Assembly (NCBI RefSeq): GCF_004349315.1
Contig: NZ_SMLH01000009.1
Location: 1-64,000, forward strand
Direction of reading: 5' to 3'
DNA: 64,000 nucleotides
DNA from: Flavobacterium ranwuense
Lineage (GTDB): Bacteria > Bacteroidota > Bacteroidia > Flavobacteriales > Flavobacteriaceae
Below the pieces are notes generated by a model. The model made no database searches. It saw only the letters and a program-made list of their open reading frames with translations, and was not told the DNA's origin. The position numbers and the translations under genes were made by a program. Shown here piece after piece: positions 45,397-53,830 of the stretch (the first letter of the stretch is position 1; each line of letters begins with the position of its first letter).

Positions 45397-45963
45397 TTAG
45401 AACGTAAATCCAGCTGATATTTGTAAAACGGAGTTCTTAACTTCAGCCTCTTTTGAAGCTTCGGTTAATCCTAATACGTAACGACCTTGTAGAAAAAAGT
45501 TTTTAGTGATATTAAATCCTAAACCTCCAGCTACTCCAAACTCAAAAGTTTCAGCATTTTTTACATCAAAATCATTTCTTTCGCTCAATAAAAAAGAGGC
45601 TTGTGGTCCAAGATCAAGACTGACTGTTTTATTCAAATGAAATTTTGCCAAAACCGGAATGGATAAATAACCCAATTCATTTTTAAATTCTTCTCCAGCA
45701 TTTTCATAGCTTGCTCCTTGAGTAGAATATAATAATTCAGGCTGAACAGAAAAACCATCAGTTAACTTAATCTCGGCTACTAAACCAGCATGATAACTGG
45801 TAATTGCATCTTTTTTATTGTAATTAGTTGAATTGATAGTTATTTCGCTTCCCGTTTGATTGGCGTAATTTAAACCGGCTTTAATTCCAAATTTAACTAA
45901 TTGAGCTTGCATAGTACTTGAAATTGCGAGCAGTAAAACGGTAACTAAAATTGTCTTTTTCAT
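45397..45963 (-). CDS. PorT-family outer-membrane beta-barrel protein
   Basis: This 188-aa protein has a signal peptide (MKKTILVTVLLLAISSTMQAQ) and eight or so beta strands of an OMP_b-brl_2/PorT-like barrel (KFGIKAGLNYANQ, FSVQPELLYSTQG, LGYLSIPVLAKFHL, ending LQISAGFTF). An in-frame ATG 36 bp upstream (45999) would place 12 extra charged residues before the signal peptide, so the start at 45963 is preferred. PorT itself belongs to T9SS, but most members are of unknown function. Confidence 0.85.
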   Translation of the reverse strand: MKKTILVTVLLLAISSTMQAQLVKFGIKAGLNYANQTGSEITINSTNYNKKDAITSYHAGLVAEIKLTDGFSVQPELLYSTQGASYENAGEEFKNELGYLSIPVLAKFHLNKTVSLDLGPQASFLLSERNDFDVKNAETFEFGVAGGLGFNITKNFFLQGRYVLGLTEASKEAEVKNSVLQISAGFTF

Positions 45964-46250
45964 AATATTGTTTTTAATTATTGTTCTTAATTTGAACATG
46001 CAAGATAAAACTCTTAAAGTATAGAAATATTATAATTTTATATTTTTTACTTATAAGATTCACTTAAACTTAAAGATCAAATTGATATTGTTTTTATTTA
46101 ACAGATTTTTTTCACGACTTATAATTATTTTAAAAAACAGTAAACACATTGCAATCAGATGATTAAATGTTAATTTTTACTGTTTTTAATCGAATTAATT
46201 TGAAATTCATCGAATTTTATTAATTAATGTAATTAGCTGTATATGAGTTG

Positions 46251-46258
46251 TTTAACTT
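46251..46258 (+). promoter_or_regulatory. -7 promoter box of the second small barrel gene
   Basis: TAACTTTG matches TAnnTTTG and lies 28 bp before the ATG at 46287. Transcription would start downstream of the alternative TTG at 46248, which rules that start out. Confidence 0.55.
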
Positions 46259-46286
46259 TGTGTTGCTAAATGTAAATAAAATTATT

Positions 46287-46781
46287 ATGAAAAAAATTAC
46301 TTTGTTATTAGTTGCAGTTTTCACGTTTGGAAATGTAAATGCTCAAGATGGAGGGATTAAAGTAGGAGCTCATGTAGGTTTGCCTACTGGGGACATTAAA
46401 GATGCTTATTCTGTTAATTTAGGTGTCGATGTTACTTACATGTGGAATGTTACAGACAAATTTAGTGCGGGTGTTACAACAGGGTACACTGCTTATTTAG
46501 GTGAAACAATTGGTTCTGGAGCTGGTAGATTTGAAGTCCCTAACGCTGGATTTATACCATTAGCTGCTACAGGGCAATACTCATTTACTGATCATTTGTT
46601 TTTAGGGACTGATTTAGGGTATGCAATTTATGCTGGTAGCGGTGATGGAGATGGTGGTTTCTTATACCAACCGAAATTTGGTTATCAATCTGAAAAAATT
46701 GAAGTTTATGCAGGTTACAAAGGAATTTCTAATAACGGAACATTTTCTTCAATCAATTTAGGTTTTAACTACAAATTCTAA
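46287..46781 (+). CDS. Small outer-membrane beta-barrel protein
   Basis: This 164-aa protein has a signal peptide (MKKITLLLVAVFTFGNVNAQ), Gly-rich beta strands (GIKVGAHVGLPTGDIKDAY, YMWNVTDKFSAGVTTGYTAYLG) and a terminal strand ending LGFNYKF, typical of barrel insertion signals. It is divergent from the preceding barrel gene and only loosely similar. No function can be assigned. The longer in-frame reading from a TTG at 46248 overlaps the promoter and is rejected. Confidence 0.82.
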   Translation: MKKITLLLVAVFTFGNVNAQDGGIKVGAHVGLPTGDIKDAYSVNLGVDVTYMWNVTDKFSAGVTTGYTAYLGETIGSGAGRFEVPNAGFIPLAATGQYSFTDHLFLGTDLGYAIYAGSGDGDGGFLYQPKFGYQSEKIEVYAGYKGISNNGTFSSINLGFNYKF

Positions 46782-46803
46782 ATTTTTGAAAATTGATTAT
46801 AGC

Positions 46804-46831
46804 ACCTTCCACATTCGTGGAAGGTTTTTTT
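46804..46831 (+). terminator. Terminator between the barrel gene and xerD
   Basis: A perfect 9-bp stem (accttccac / gtggaaggt) with an attc tetraloop is followed by seven T. It lies 22 bp past the stop codon. Confidence 0.92.
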
Positions 46832-46859
46832 ATGCCCAAAAAAGCTTTACTTTGTAATT

Positions 46860-47756
46860 ATGAACTGGATTTCCTGTATAAAAAACTATCAATCATACTT
46901 AAAAATCGAACGTGGTTTGTCTAAGAATACTATAGATAATTATTCTTTTGATATCGAACGGTTGTGCCTTTTTTTGGCTAAAAACGAAATTATCGTTTCG
47001 CCAATAAAAATTGGAGAAGAAACGGTGCAGCAATTTATCTATAGTGTGGCTAAGGAAGTCAATCCACGTTCACAAGCCAGAATTATATCAGGTCTTAAAA
47101 GTTTTTTTAGTTATTTGATATTTGAAGATTACCGGGCAGACAACCCATTAGAACTTATTGAAACTCCTAAAACGGGCAGGAAGCTTCCGGATACGCTATC
47201 GGTGGATGAGATTGATCGTATTATTTTTGCGATAGACTTAACCACAAACGAAGGCGAACGCAACCGGGCCATGCTCGAAACACTTTATGGTTGTGGATTA
47301 CGGGTTTCAGAATTAGTTTCTTTGAAAATTTCCGACTTATTCTTTGAGGAAGGCTTTATTAAAATAACGGGTAAAGGAAATAAGCAGCGTTTTGTTCCAA
47401 TAAGTGATTTGACGCAGAAATACATTAAAATTTACAGGAATACTATTAGAACACATAGTACTATTCAAAAAGGTTTTGAGGATACGCTCTTTCTAAATAG
47501 AAGAGGAAAACAGTTAACTCGAGCAATGATTTTTACTATTATAAAAACCTTAGCAGTCAAAATTGATTTGAATAAAACTATAAGTCCGCATACTTTGCGA
47601 CATTCTTTTGCAACTCATCTTTTGGAAAATGGAGCTGATTTACGCTCAATACAGTTGATGCTAGGTCATGAATCGATAACGACAACAGAAATATATGTGC
47701 ATCTTGACAGAAAGTTTCTGACACAAGTTCTAAATTCGTTTCATCCCAGAAAATAA
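46860..47756 (+). CDS. xerD: XerD-type tyrosine recombinase
   Basis: This 298-aa recombinase resolves chromosome dimers at dif together with XerC. It has the N-terminal SAM-like DNA-binding domain (YQSYLKIERGLSKNTIDNYSFD) and a catalytic domain with Arg in YGCGLRVSELVSL, Lys in ITGKGNKQRFVP, His-x-x-Arg in HTLRHSFATHLLENGADL, His in LGHESITTTEIY and the Tyr in IYVHLDRKF. Length and context are those of the chromosomal housekeeping gene rather than a mobile element. Confidence 0.92.
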   Translation: MNWISCIKNYQSYLKIERGLSKNTIDNYSFDIERLCLFLAKNEIIVSPIKIGEETVQQFIYSVAKEVNPRSQARIISGLKSFFSYLIFEDYRADNPLELIETPKTGRKLPDTLSVDEIDRIIFAIDLTTNEGERNRAMLETLYGCGLRVSELVSLKISDLFFEEGFIKITGKGNKQRFVPISDLTQKYIKIYRNTIRTHSTIQKGFEDTLFLNRRGKQLTRAMIFTIIKTLAVKIDLNKTISPHTLRHSFATHLLENGADLRSIQLMLGHESITTTEIYVHLDRKFLTQVLNSFHPRK

Positions 47757-47944
47757 CATTTTGTGTTATAATTTCAAATTTTAAACTATTTAGGAAGGAA
47801 AAGATCTACAGATTGAACCTAAAATGAAATTTCTAAATAGCAAGGGGGCTTTCTCATTAAATTGATGCGATTTTATTGTTAATTTGATAGCTAAATAAAA
47901 AATATAATCTAAATTGTGTTGTATTATAATGATAAAAAGTAGTT

Positions 47945-49471
47945 ATGATTTTTGATTTTCCCCAAAACGAAAATTGCCAAGAGGTAAATAATTTTTACAA
48001 TAAATTATTTAATGAGATTCCAGATTTAATTTTTGAATTTGTTATTGCTCCTGACAATACCTATTTATTTCCATTAGTGAGTAAATCGGTAAACGATTTT
48101 TTTGAGTTGTCTTCAGATCATTTTGTTGACAGTGATAAATTCCTTGTCTATGACAGGATATTTGAGGCCGATCGATTGTCGTTTTTTGAGTCATTGGTAA
48201 AAGCAAAAAGAAACATTACAAGATGGGATTTTGAGTTCCGGGTTTTATTACCTGAAAAGGGATTGCGCTGGCTTAAAGTTGAATCAAAACCAGAATTATA
48301 TCCTGATGGGAATATTGCTTTTTATGGAAGGATTTCAGATATAACAGACTTAAAAGAGCAGCAAATTAAACTTAAAATTTCTGAAGAACGTTTTAAATTT
48401 GCTCTTGAAGCTTCTACAGCAGGAGTCTGGGATTGGGATTTAACGACTAACAAAGTTTTCTATTCCTCACAATCGATGAAAATTCTCGAACAGGAGTCTT
48501 TGGATATTTTTGATAATCCTGAGCGTTGGGATGAAATTGTGCACCCTGATGATTTAGAAAAATATTACTCTGAAATTCATGATCATTTTGACAATAAAAC
48601 ACCTTTTTATGAAAATTATCACCGTGTTTTAACGTCAAGCGGAAAATATAAATGGATTTTAGATAGAGGAAAAGTAATAGAGCGGGACATCAATGGGAAA
48701 GCATTGCGAGTTATAGGAACGCATACTGATATTTCTTTGCAAAAAGAAAAAGAACTAGAGTTAATAAAAACAATGGAATTGTATAGTCAGCAAAATAGCC
48801 GACTATTGAATTTCTCACATATTGTATCCCATAATCTAAATACTCAAGCGGGTAATATTAAATCACTATTAGATTTTATAGATGCTGATGATAATTTAGA
48901 GAGCAACAAAGAAATGTTGTCTCATTTGCGCACTGTTTCGAATGATTTAAACGAAACAATAGCAAATTTGACCCAATTGGTACTTATACAAAGTAATTCG
49001 AGTATTCCGATTGAATCATTGGACTTGAATTTATATTTAAATAAGACTTTGGACTTGATCAAGAATTTAAAAAATCAAAATCAAGTTACCATTATAAAAG
49101 AGATTCCTGATGGTGTTTTTGTCGATTTTAATCCAGCATACTTAGAAAGTGTTTTGTTGAATTTTACAACAAATGCCATAAAATATTCGAATCCTAATAA
49201 GCCTGTTGAGATAAAATATTCTTTCTCATTGGAAAATGGAAATAAAACGTTGTCAATTTCTGATAATGGATTAGGGATCGATTTGAAAAAATATGGGGAT
49301 TCTCTTTTTGGAATGTACAAAACATTTCACAAGCATGAAGAAGCCAGAGGATTAGGATTGCACATTACAAAGAATCAAATAGAATCGATGAAAGGGACTG
49401 TTTCGGTTGAAAGTGAAGTTGGGGTAGGAACTACTTTTAAAATCATTTTTAACGACTGCTTGAATGATTAA
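47945..49471 (+). CDS. Cytoplasmic PAS-domain sensor histidine kinase
   Basis: This 508-aa kinase has no membrane segment. It has two PAS domains (about 20-135 and 150-275, with a PAC-like KGLRWLKVESKPELYPDG), a short dimerisation part with phospho-acceptor His296 in SHNLNTQAGN (the SHNL-type H box common in Bacteroidota), and an ATPase domain with NFTTNAIKYSNP, DNGLGIDLKKYG and ARGLGLHITKNQIE. No response regulator is adjacent, so its partner is unknown. The PAS domains suggest sensing of an internal signal such as redox or light. Confidence 0.9.
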   Translation: MIFDFPQNENCQEVNNFYNKLFNEIPDLIFEFVIAPDNTYLFPLVSKSVNDFFELSSDHFVDSDKFLVYDRIFEADRLSFFESLVKAKRNITRWDFEFRVLLPEKGLRWLKVESKPELYPDGNIAFYGRISDITDLKEQQIKLKISEERFKFALEASTAGVWDWDLTTNKVFYSSQSMKILEQESLDIFDNPERWDEIVHPDDLEKYYSEIHDHFDNKTPFYENYHRVLTSSGKYKWILDRGKVIERDINGKALRVIGTHTDISLQKEKELELIKTMELYSQQNSRLLNFSHIVSHNLNTQAGNIKSLLDFIDADDNLESNKEMLSHLRTVSNDLNETIANLTQLVLIQSNSSIPIESLDLNLYLNKTLDLIKNLKNQNQVTIIKEIPDGVFVDFNPAYLESVLLNFTTNAIKYSNPNKPVEIKYSFSLENGNKTLSISDNGLGIDLKKYGDSLFGMYKTFHKHEEARGLGLHITKNQIESMKGTVSVESEVGVGTTFKIIFNDCLND

Positions 49472-49530
49472 TTAGCTGATTTCGAAAATAGATAGCATAT
49501 TTTAATGATATTCTTCTTTCTATATAATGC

Positions 49531-49566
49531 AAAAAAAAACTTCTCAGTGATGAGAAGTTTTTTTAT
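49531..49566. terminator. Bidirectional terminator between the histidine kinase and rny
   Basis: A 12-bp stem (aaaaacttctca / tgagaagttttt) with a gtga tetraloop has A and T runs on opposite sides. It serves both convergent genes. Confidence 0.9.
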
Positions 49567-49584
49567 ATATGTAAATTCAATAAA

Positions 49585-51147
49585 TTATTTAGCAATATTC
49601 ACGGCTCTTGTTTCGCGAATTACAGTTACTTTAACTTGTCCAGGATATGTCATCTCCGTTTGGATTTTTTGTGAAATATCAAAAGATAAGTTAGCTGCAT
49701 TTTCATCAGAAACTTTCTCGCTTTCAACAATTACACGAAGTTCTCTACCCGCTTGAATGGCATAAGCATTTTTCACACCGCTGAATCCGTACGCTACTTC
49801 TTCAAGATCTTTTAGACGTTGAATATAAGAATCCAATACTTGTCTTCTCGCTCCTGGTCTTGCACCTGAAATAGCATCACAAACCTGAATAATTGGCGAT
49901 AATAAGGATTTCATCTCAATCTCATCGTGGTGTGCTCCAATAGCGTTACAAACCTCTTCTTTTTCACCGTATTTCTCAGCCCACTGCATTCCTAATAATG
50001 CGTGTGGCAAATCACTTTCGGCATCTGGAACTTTACCAATATCGTGTAATAAACCAGCTCTTTTAGCCAGTTTTACGTTTAAACCAAGTTCAGCAGCCAT
50101 GATTCCACAAAGTTTAGAAACTTCACGGGAGTGTTGCAATAAATTCTGTCCATAAGAAGAACGGTATTTCATACGTCCTACCACTTTAATCAATTCAGGG
50201 TGTAATCCATGAATTCCTAAATCAATAACGGTACGTTTACCAACTTCTATAATTTCATCGTCAATTTGTTTAGCAGTTTTTGCAACTACTTCTTCAATAC
50301 GTGCCGGGTGAATTCTTCCGTCAGTTACTAATTTGTGTAATGCCAAACGAGCAATTTCTCTTCGTACAGGATCAAAACAAGAAAGGATAATAGCTTCCGG
50401 TGTATCGTCTACAATGATTTCTACTCCGGTTGCAGCTTCCAGTGCGCGGATATTTCTACCTTCACGACCAATGATTCTACCTTTTACGTCATCAGATTCA
50501 ATGTTAAATACAGAAACACAGTTTTCTACTGCTTCTTCCGTACCAACTCTTTGAATGGTATTGATGATGATTTTTTTCGCTTCTTGCTGTGCCGTCAATT
50601 TTGCCTCTTCAATAGTATCTTGAATATGAGACATTGCTTTGCTTTTTGCTTCAGCTTTCAGTCCTTCTACTAATTGATCTTTAGCTTCTTCAGCAGATAA
50701 ACCAGAGATAACTTCCAACTGTTGCAATTGACTTTTATGTAGTTTGTCAACTTCAGTTTGTTTTTTATCTAGATTTTCAATTTTAGTAGTATATTCTAAA
50801 GTTTTAGATTCAAAATCATCATTTACTTTTTTAGCTTTTGATAATTCATTAGAAATTTGAGATTCTTTATCGCGAACTCTTTTTTCTATTTCGGCAACTT
50901 TTTTATCACGGGATAAAATAACTTGTTCGTGTTCTGATTTTAATTCAATAAATTTCTCTTTTGCTTGAAGAATTTTATCTTTTTTTATGTTTTCAGCTTC
51001 CAGATTAGCATCTTTCAAAATGGATGATGCTTCTTTTTTTGCGTTTTTAATTAAGTTTGAAATATTGCTTTTTTCTATCAGTTTGGCAATACCAAAACCT
51101 CCCGCAATACCTATAATTCCTGAAATAATAATCGTTAATATGTCCAT
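49585..51147 (-). CDS. rny: Ribonuclease Y
   Basis: This 520-aa membrane-anchored endoribonuclease starts mRNA decay. It has an N-terminal membrane helix ([20 protein letters not shown]), a long coiled coil (about 30-200), a KH domain ([19 protein letters not shown]), and an HD domain with [10 protein letters not shown] and [11 protein letters not shown]. The order and length match the family. It lies downstream of the probable 6S RNA and zapA on the same strand. Confidence 0.97.
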   Translation of the reverse strand: MDILTIIISGIIGIAGGFGIAKLIEKSNISNLIKNAKKEASSILKDANLEAENIKKDKILQAKEKFIELKSEHEQVILSRDKKVAEIEKRVRDKESQISNELSKAKKVNDDFESKTLEYTTKIENLDKKQTEVDKLHKSQLQQLEVISGLSAEEAKDQLVEGLKAEAKSKAMSHIQDTIEEAKLTAQQEAKKIIINTIQRVGTEEAVENCVSVFNIESDDVKGRIIGREGRNIRALEAATGVEIIVDDTPEAIILSCFDPVRREIARLALHKLVTDGRIHPARIEEVVAKTAKQIDDEIIEVGKRTVIDLGIHGLHPELIKVVGRMKYRSSYGQNLLQHSREVSKLCGIMAAELGLNVKLAKRAGLLHDIGKVPDAESDLPHALLGMQWAEKYGEKEEVCNAIGAHHDEIEMKSLLSPIIQVCDAISGARPGARRQVLDSYIQRLKDLEEVAYGFSGVKNAYAIQAGRELRVIVESEKVSDENAANLSFDISQKIQTEMTYPGQVKVTVIRETRAVNIAK

Positions 51148-51169
51148 GTTTGTTAAAATTTATATATAA

Positions 51170-51332
51170 AAAAGCCTACATTAGGTTGCTTGTATAAACT
51201 CGGAAAGACAAGTTTTGAGCTAACTCGTTGTTCAAGCTTCCGTACTTAAACGGCTTGCTATAGTAACGATGATTTGCTCATTCTAAATTGTTAGTGTTGA
51301 GTTTACCAAATATGAACTAATGTAGGCAGTAT
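51170..51332 (-). ncRNA. ssrS: Probable 6S RNA (ssrS) between zapA and rny
   Basis: The 206-bp gap between zapA and rny has no ORF. Its ends pair perfectly: on the minus strand gcctacattag near the 5' end and ctaatgtaggc near the 3' end, followed by a T-rich stretch, with roughly 135 nt between them. A long closing stem around a large, partly paired interior fits 6S RNA, which regulates RNA polymerase, and in E. coli this RNA also lies next to zapA. The call rests on location and shape; no covariance search was possible. Confidence 0.7.
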
Positions 51333-51353
51333 CTTAGTTTTTGTAAAGAACGT

Positions 51354-51647
51354 TTATTTGTCGAGATATTGATCTAAAATCGAATTGATTTTTTTAATTC
51401 TTTCGATGGTTGCTTCTCCATCTATGGCATTATCAATTTGTTTTTGTTCCGTTTGTGAAGCAAATTGTAAAGCACACATTGCTAATACATCTTGCTTGTC
51501 ACGAACCGCGTAATTTTCTTCAAATTGCTTGATCATCTTATCAATTTTTTTCGAAGCGCTTCTAAGGCCTTCTTCCTGAGAGAAATCAACCGTTAACGGG
51601 TAGACTCTGTCTGCGATTGATATTTTAATTTTAAGCTTTTCGTCCAT
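51354..51647 (-). CDS. zapA: Cell division protein ZapA
   Basis: This 97-aa protein has the ZapA fold: N-terminal beta segment (LKIKISIADRVYPLTVDFSQEE), then LRSASKKIDKMIKQFEENYAV and the VLAMCALQFASQTEQKQ helix, which leads to the coiled coil. ZapA bundles FtsZ filaments at the division ring. It follows the small coiled-coil gene by 8 bp, so the two form an operon. Confidence 0.93.
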   Translation of the reverse strand: MDEKLKIKISIADRVYPLTVDFSQEEGLRSASKKIDKMIKQFEENYAVRDKQDVLAMCALQFASQTEQKQIDNAIDGEATIERIKKINSILDQYLDK

Positions 51648-51655
51648 ATCTTTTA

Positions 51656-51946
51656 TTAATCTGATAGCTGTGCTATACAGTAATCAATTTCGCGAATTAA
51701 TGAATTTATTTTAAGCTTCGTATCTCTTTTATTATCGTCACTGCCTAGTAATGTATTTGCTACTTTGAGTGTTTCATACTGCGTTTTTAGCGCTTCAATC
51801 TCTTGTGATTGAGTTTGTATTATGGATGCAGTTTTTGTTAATTCGTTTTTCAAATCTTGATTGTTTTTCTCCAAACCTTTCATTTTAGTGAAAAGTTTTT
51901 CAATCTTATTTTCAAGAGTATCAATAATTTCTGCAATTGCACTCAT
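51656..51946 (-). CDS. Small coiled-coil protein upstream of zapA (ZapB-like by context)
   Basis: This 96-aa protein is almost wholly heptad-patterned (IAEIIDTLENKIEKLFTKMK, then GLEKNNQDLKNELTKTASII), highly charged, with no signal peptide or membrane segment. ZapB in E. coli is a similar short coiled coil that binds ZapA. The tight linkage to zapA, 8 bp apart behind a shared consensus promoter, suggests an equivalent partner. Sequence homology to ZapB is not claimed. Confidence 0.75.
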   Translation of the reverse strand: MSAIAEIIDTLENKIEKLFTKMKGLEKNNQDLKNELTKTASIIQTQSQEIEALKTQYETLKVANTLLGSDDNKRDTKLKINSLIREIDYCIAQLSD

Positions 51947-51974
51947 TATATATCTTATTCATTACATAATCATA

Positions 51975-52004
51975 CAAAGTTAGTATTCCTTTTTAATTTT
52001 GCAA
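51975..52004 (-). promoter_or_regulatory. Consensus promoter of the coiled-coil/zapA operon
   Basis: On the minus strand TTG, 19 bp, TAACTTTG: a perfect flavobacterial promoter 29 bp upstream of the start codon at 51946. Confidence 0.8.
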
Positions 52005-52120
52005 TATTTTATTATTTTTTTTGCATTAAATTAATTAAATATCAGTTTTACAAATGGTTACGAACTATTTTTTTTAGCGCTGTTTTGAATACTTTTTTTA
52101 TCTTAGCAAAAATGTAAACG

Positions 52121-53818
52121 ATGAGATTTTCTGTATTTTTTTTATTTTTTTGCACTTCTGTTTTTGCACAAGTTGACTATCCAAAAGATTATTTTAGTTC
52201 ACCATTAGATATTCCGATGCAATTGTCCGGGAATTTTGGAGAATTGAGACCCAATCATTTTCATGCAGGTTTTGATTTAAGAACGCAACAAAAAGAAGGA
52301 TTGAAAGTATATGCAGTGGCCGATGGTTATGTGTCAAGAATAAAGATATCTACTTTTGGTAACGGAAAAACAATCTACATCAATCATCCTAATGGGTATA
52401 CATCCGTTTATGGGCATTTAAAAATGGCCAATGGTGAAATAGAAAACTACATCAAGAAAACGCATTATGCAGCACAATCATTTGAAATTGAAATGTTTTT
52501 TAAGCCAGATGAAATGGTGGTGAAAAAAGGAGAAATTATTGCTTTCTCTGGTAATACAGGAGCTTCCGAAGGACCGCATTTGCATTTTGAATTTCGGGAT
52601 TCTAAAACAGAATTCATAATCAATCCGATGCTTTTTGGGTACAATAAATTTTTAAAGGATACTAAGAAACCAGTTGTTTCAGGAGTTTATGTGTATCCTT
52701 TAGATTCGAAAACTACAGTCAATCATTCGAAACGACCTTTATTACTGAATGTTTCATTGCAAAAAGACGGAACCTATTTATCTGACAAAGTAGTTGCAAA
52801 CGGTGCAATAGGTTTTGGAATTTCTGCTTATGACACTGATGATGTCTCGTTTAATAATAACGGAGTGTATAAAGTGCAATCTTTTTATAATGGAAAACCA
52901 AACTTCGGGTATGAATTCAATACGTATTCATTCGACGACATGCGCTACATTAATGCGCTGATTGATTATTCGCGATATAAGAAAATGCAACAACGGGTTC
53001 AGAAGCTTTTTATGAAAAACCCGTATAGTTTGAGCATTATCCAAGCTGATGAGAATAAAGGAGTGCTACAAGTTACTCCAAATTTAGCATCGCTGTATCG
53101 CATTGAAGTTTCGGATTTCTTTGGAAATAAAAAAACAATAGCCATTCCTGTTCAATATGATTTATTGACTACAATAATCAGTCCTGAGCCAGTGCAATCG
53201 AATTATTTTGTCAAAGCTAATAAAGATAGCAATTTTGCTTTAGCAAACATGTCGGTTTTCTTTCCTGCAGGAACTTTTTACGAAGATTTTGATTTGAATT
53301 TTGATGTAAAAAATGATACTTTGTTTTTACACGACGATACTATTCCTGTGCATACTAATTTTACGGTTTCAATTGAAGATACAAAATCGACTGAAGCGCA
53401 AAGAGAAAAAATGTTCATTGGTAGAATCGAAGGAAAAAAAGTAAATTACAATCCAACCTATAGAAAAGACAGCGTATTCAATACAAAGGTTAAAGTTTTA
53501 GGAAAATATGCTTTGGTTGCAGATACTATTACACCAAAAATAAGTATGGCCGTTCCTGTAGAAGGGAAATGGATCAGCGAGCAAAAAACAATTCAGCTTT
53601 CCATATACGATGACTTGTCAGGTATAAAATCATACAACGGCTATTTAAACGGAAAATGGGTATTATTCGAATATGATAATAAAACCAGAAAACTAATTCA
53701 TTATTTCAATGATGGAATTGTTGCTGATGGTGCTAATGATTTAAAAGTTGTGGTGATTGATAATGTAGGAAATTCGACTACCTTTGAAACTCGTTTTTTT
53801 AGAAGCCAAAAAAAATAA
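52121..53818 (+). CDS. M23 family metallopeptidase (LytM-type)
   Basis: This 565-aa protein has a signal peptide (about 1-17, ending TSVFAQ) and an N-terminal M23 domain (about 30-175) with zinc ligands in NHFHAGFDLR and HLHFEFRD, plus YTSVYGHLKM. The rest (about 180-565) is beta-rich and of unknown fold. Active members cut peptide cross-links of peptidoglycan or of extracellular protein. Both zinc motifs are complete. It ends 12 bp before the TonB-dependent receptor gene, so the two are probably co-transcribed. Confidence 0.92.
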   Translation: MRFSVFFLFFCTSVFAQVDYPKDYFSSPLDIPMQLSGNFGELRPNHFHAGFDLRTQQKEGLKVYAVADGYVSRIKISTFGNGKTIYINHPNGYTSVYGHLKMANGEIENYIKKTHYAAQSFEIEMFFKPDEMVVKKGEIIAFSGNTGASEGPHLHFEFRDSKTEFIINPMLFGYNKFLKDTKKPVVSGVYVYPLDSKTTVNHSKRPLLLNVSLQKDGTYLSDKVVANGAIGFGISAYDTDDVSFNNNGVYKVQSFYNGKPNFGYEFNTYSFDDMRYINALIDYSRYKKMQQRVQKLFMKNPYSLSIIQADENKGVLQVTPNLASLYRIEVSDFFGNKKTIAIPVQYDLLTTIISPEPVQSNYFVKANKDSNFALANMSVFFPAGTFYEDFDLNFDVKNDTLFLHDDTIPVHTNFTVSIEDTKSTEAQREKMFIGRIEGKKVNYNPTYRKDSVFNTKVKVLGKYALVADTITPKISMAVPVEGKWISEQKTIQLSIYDDLSGIKSYNGYLNGKWVLFEYDNKTRKLIHYFNDGIVADGANDLKVVVIDNVGNSTTFETRFFRSQKK

Positions 53819-53830
53819 AAACCAAATCAT

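Noticed and set aside
46248..46286. N-terminal extension of the small barrel protein from a TTG
   Set aside because: It would put 13 residues before a clear signal peptide and overlaps the -7 promoter box at 46251-46258.
46860..47756. Tyrosine recombinase as the integrase of the kdp island
   Set aside because: The protein has XerD length and motifs, lies 14 kb outside the repeats in a housekeeping region, and is best read as the chromosomal dif recombinase.
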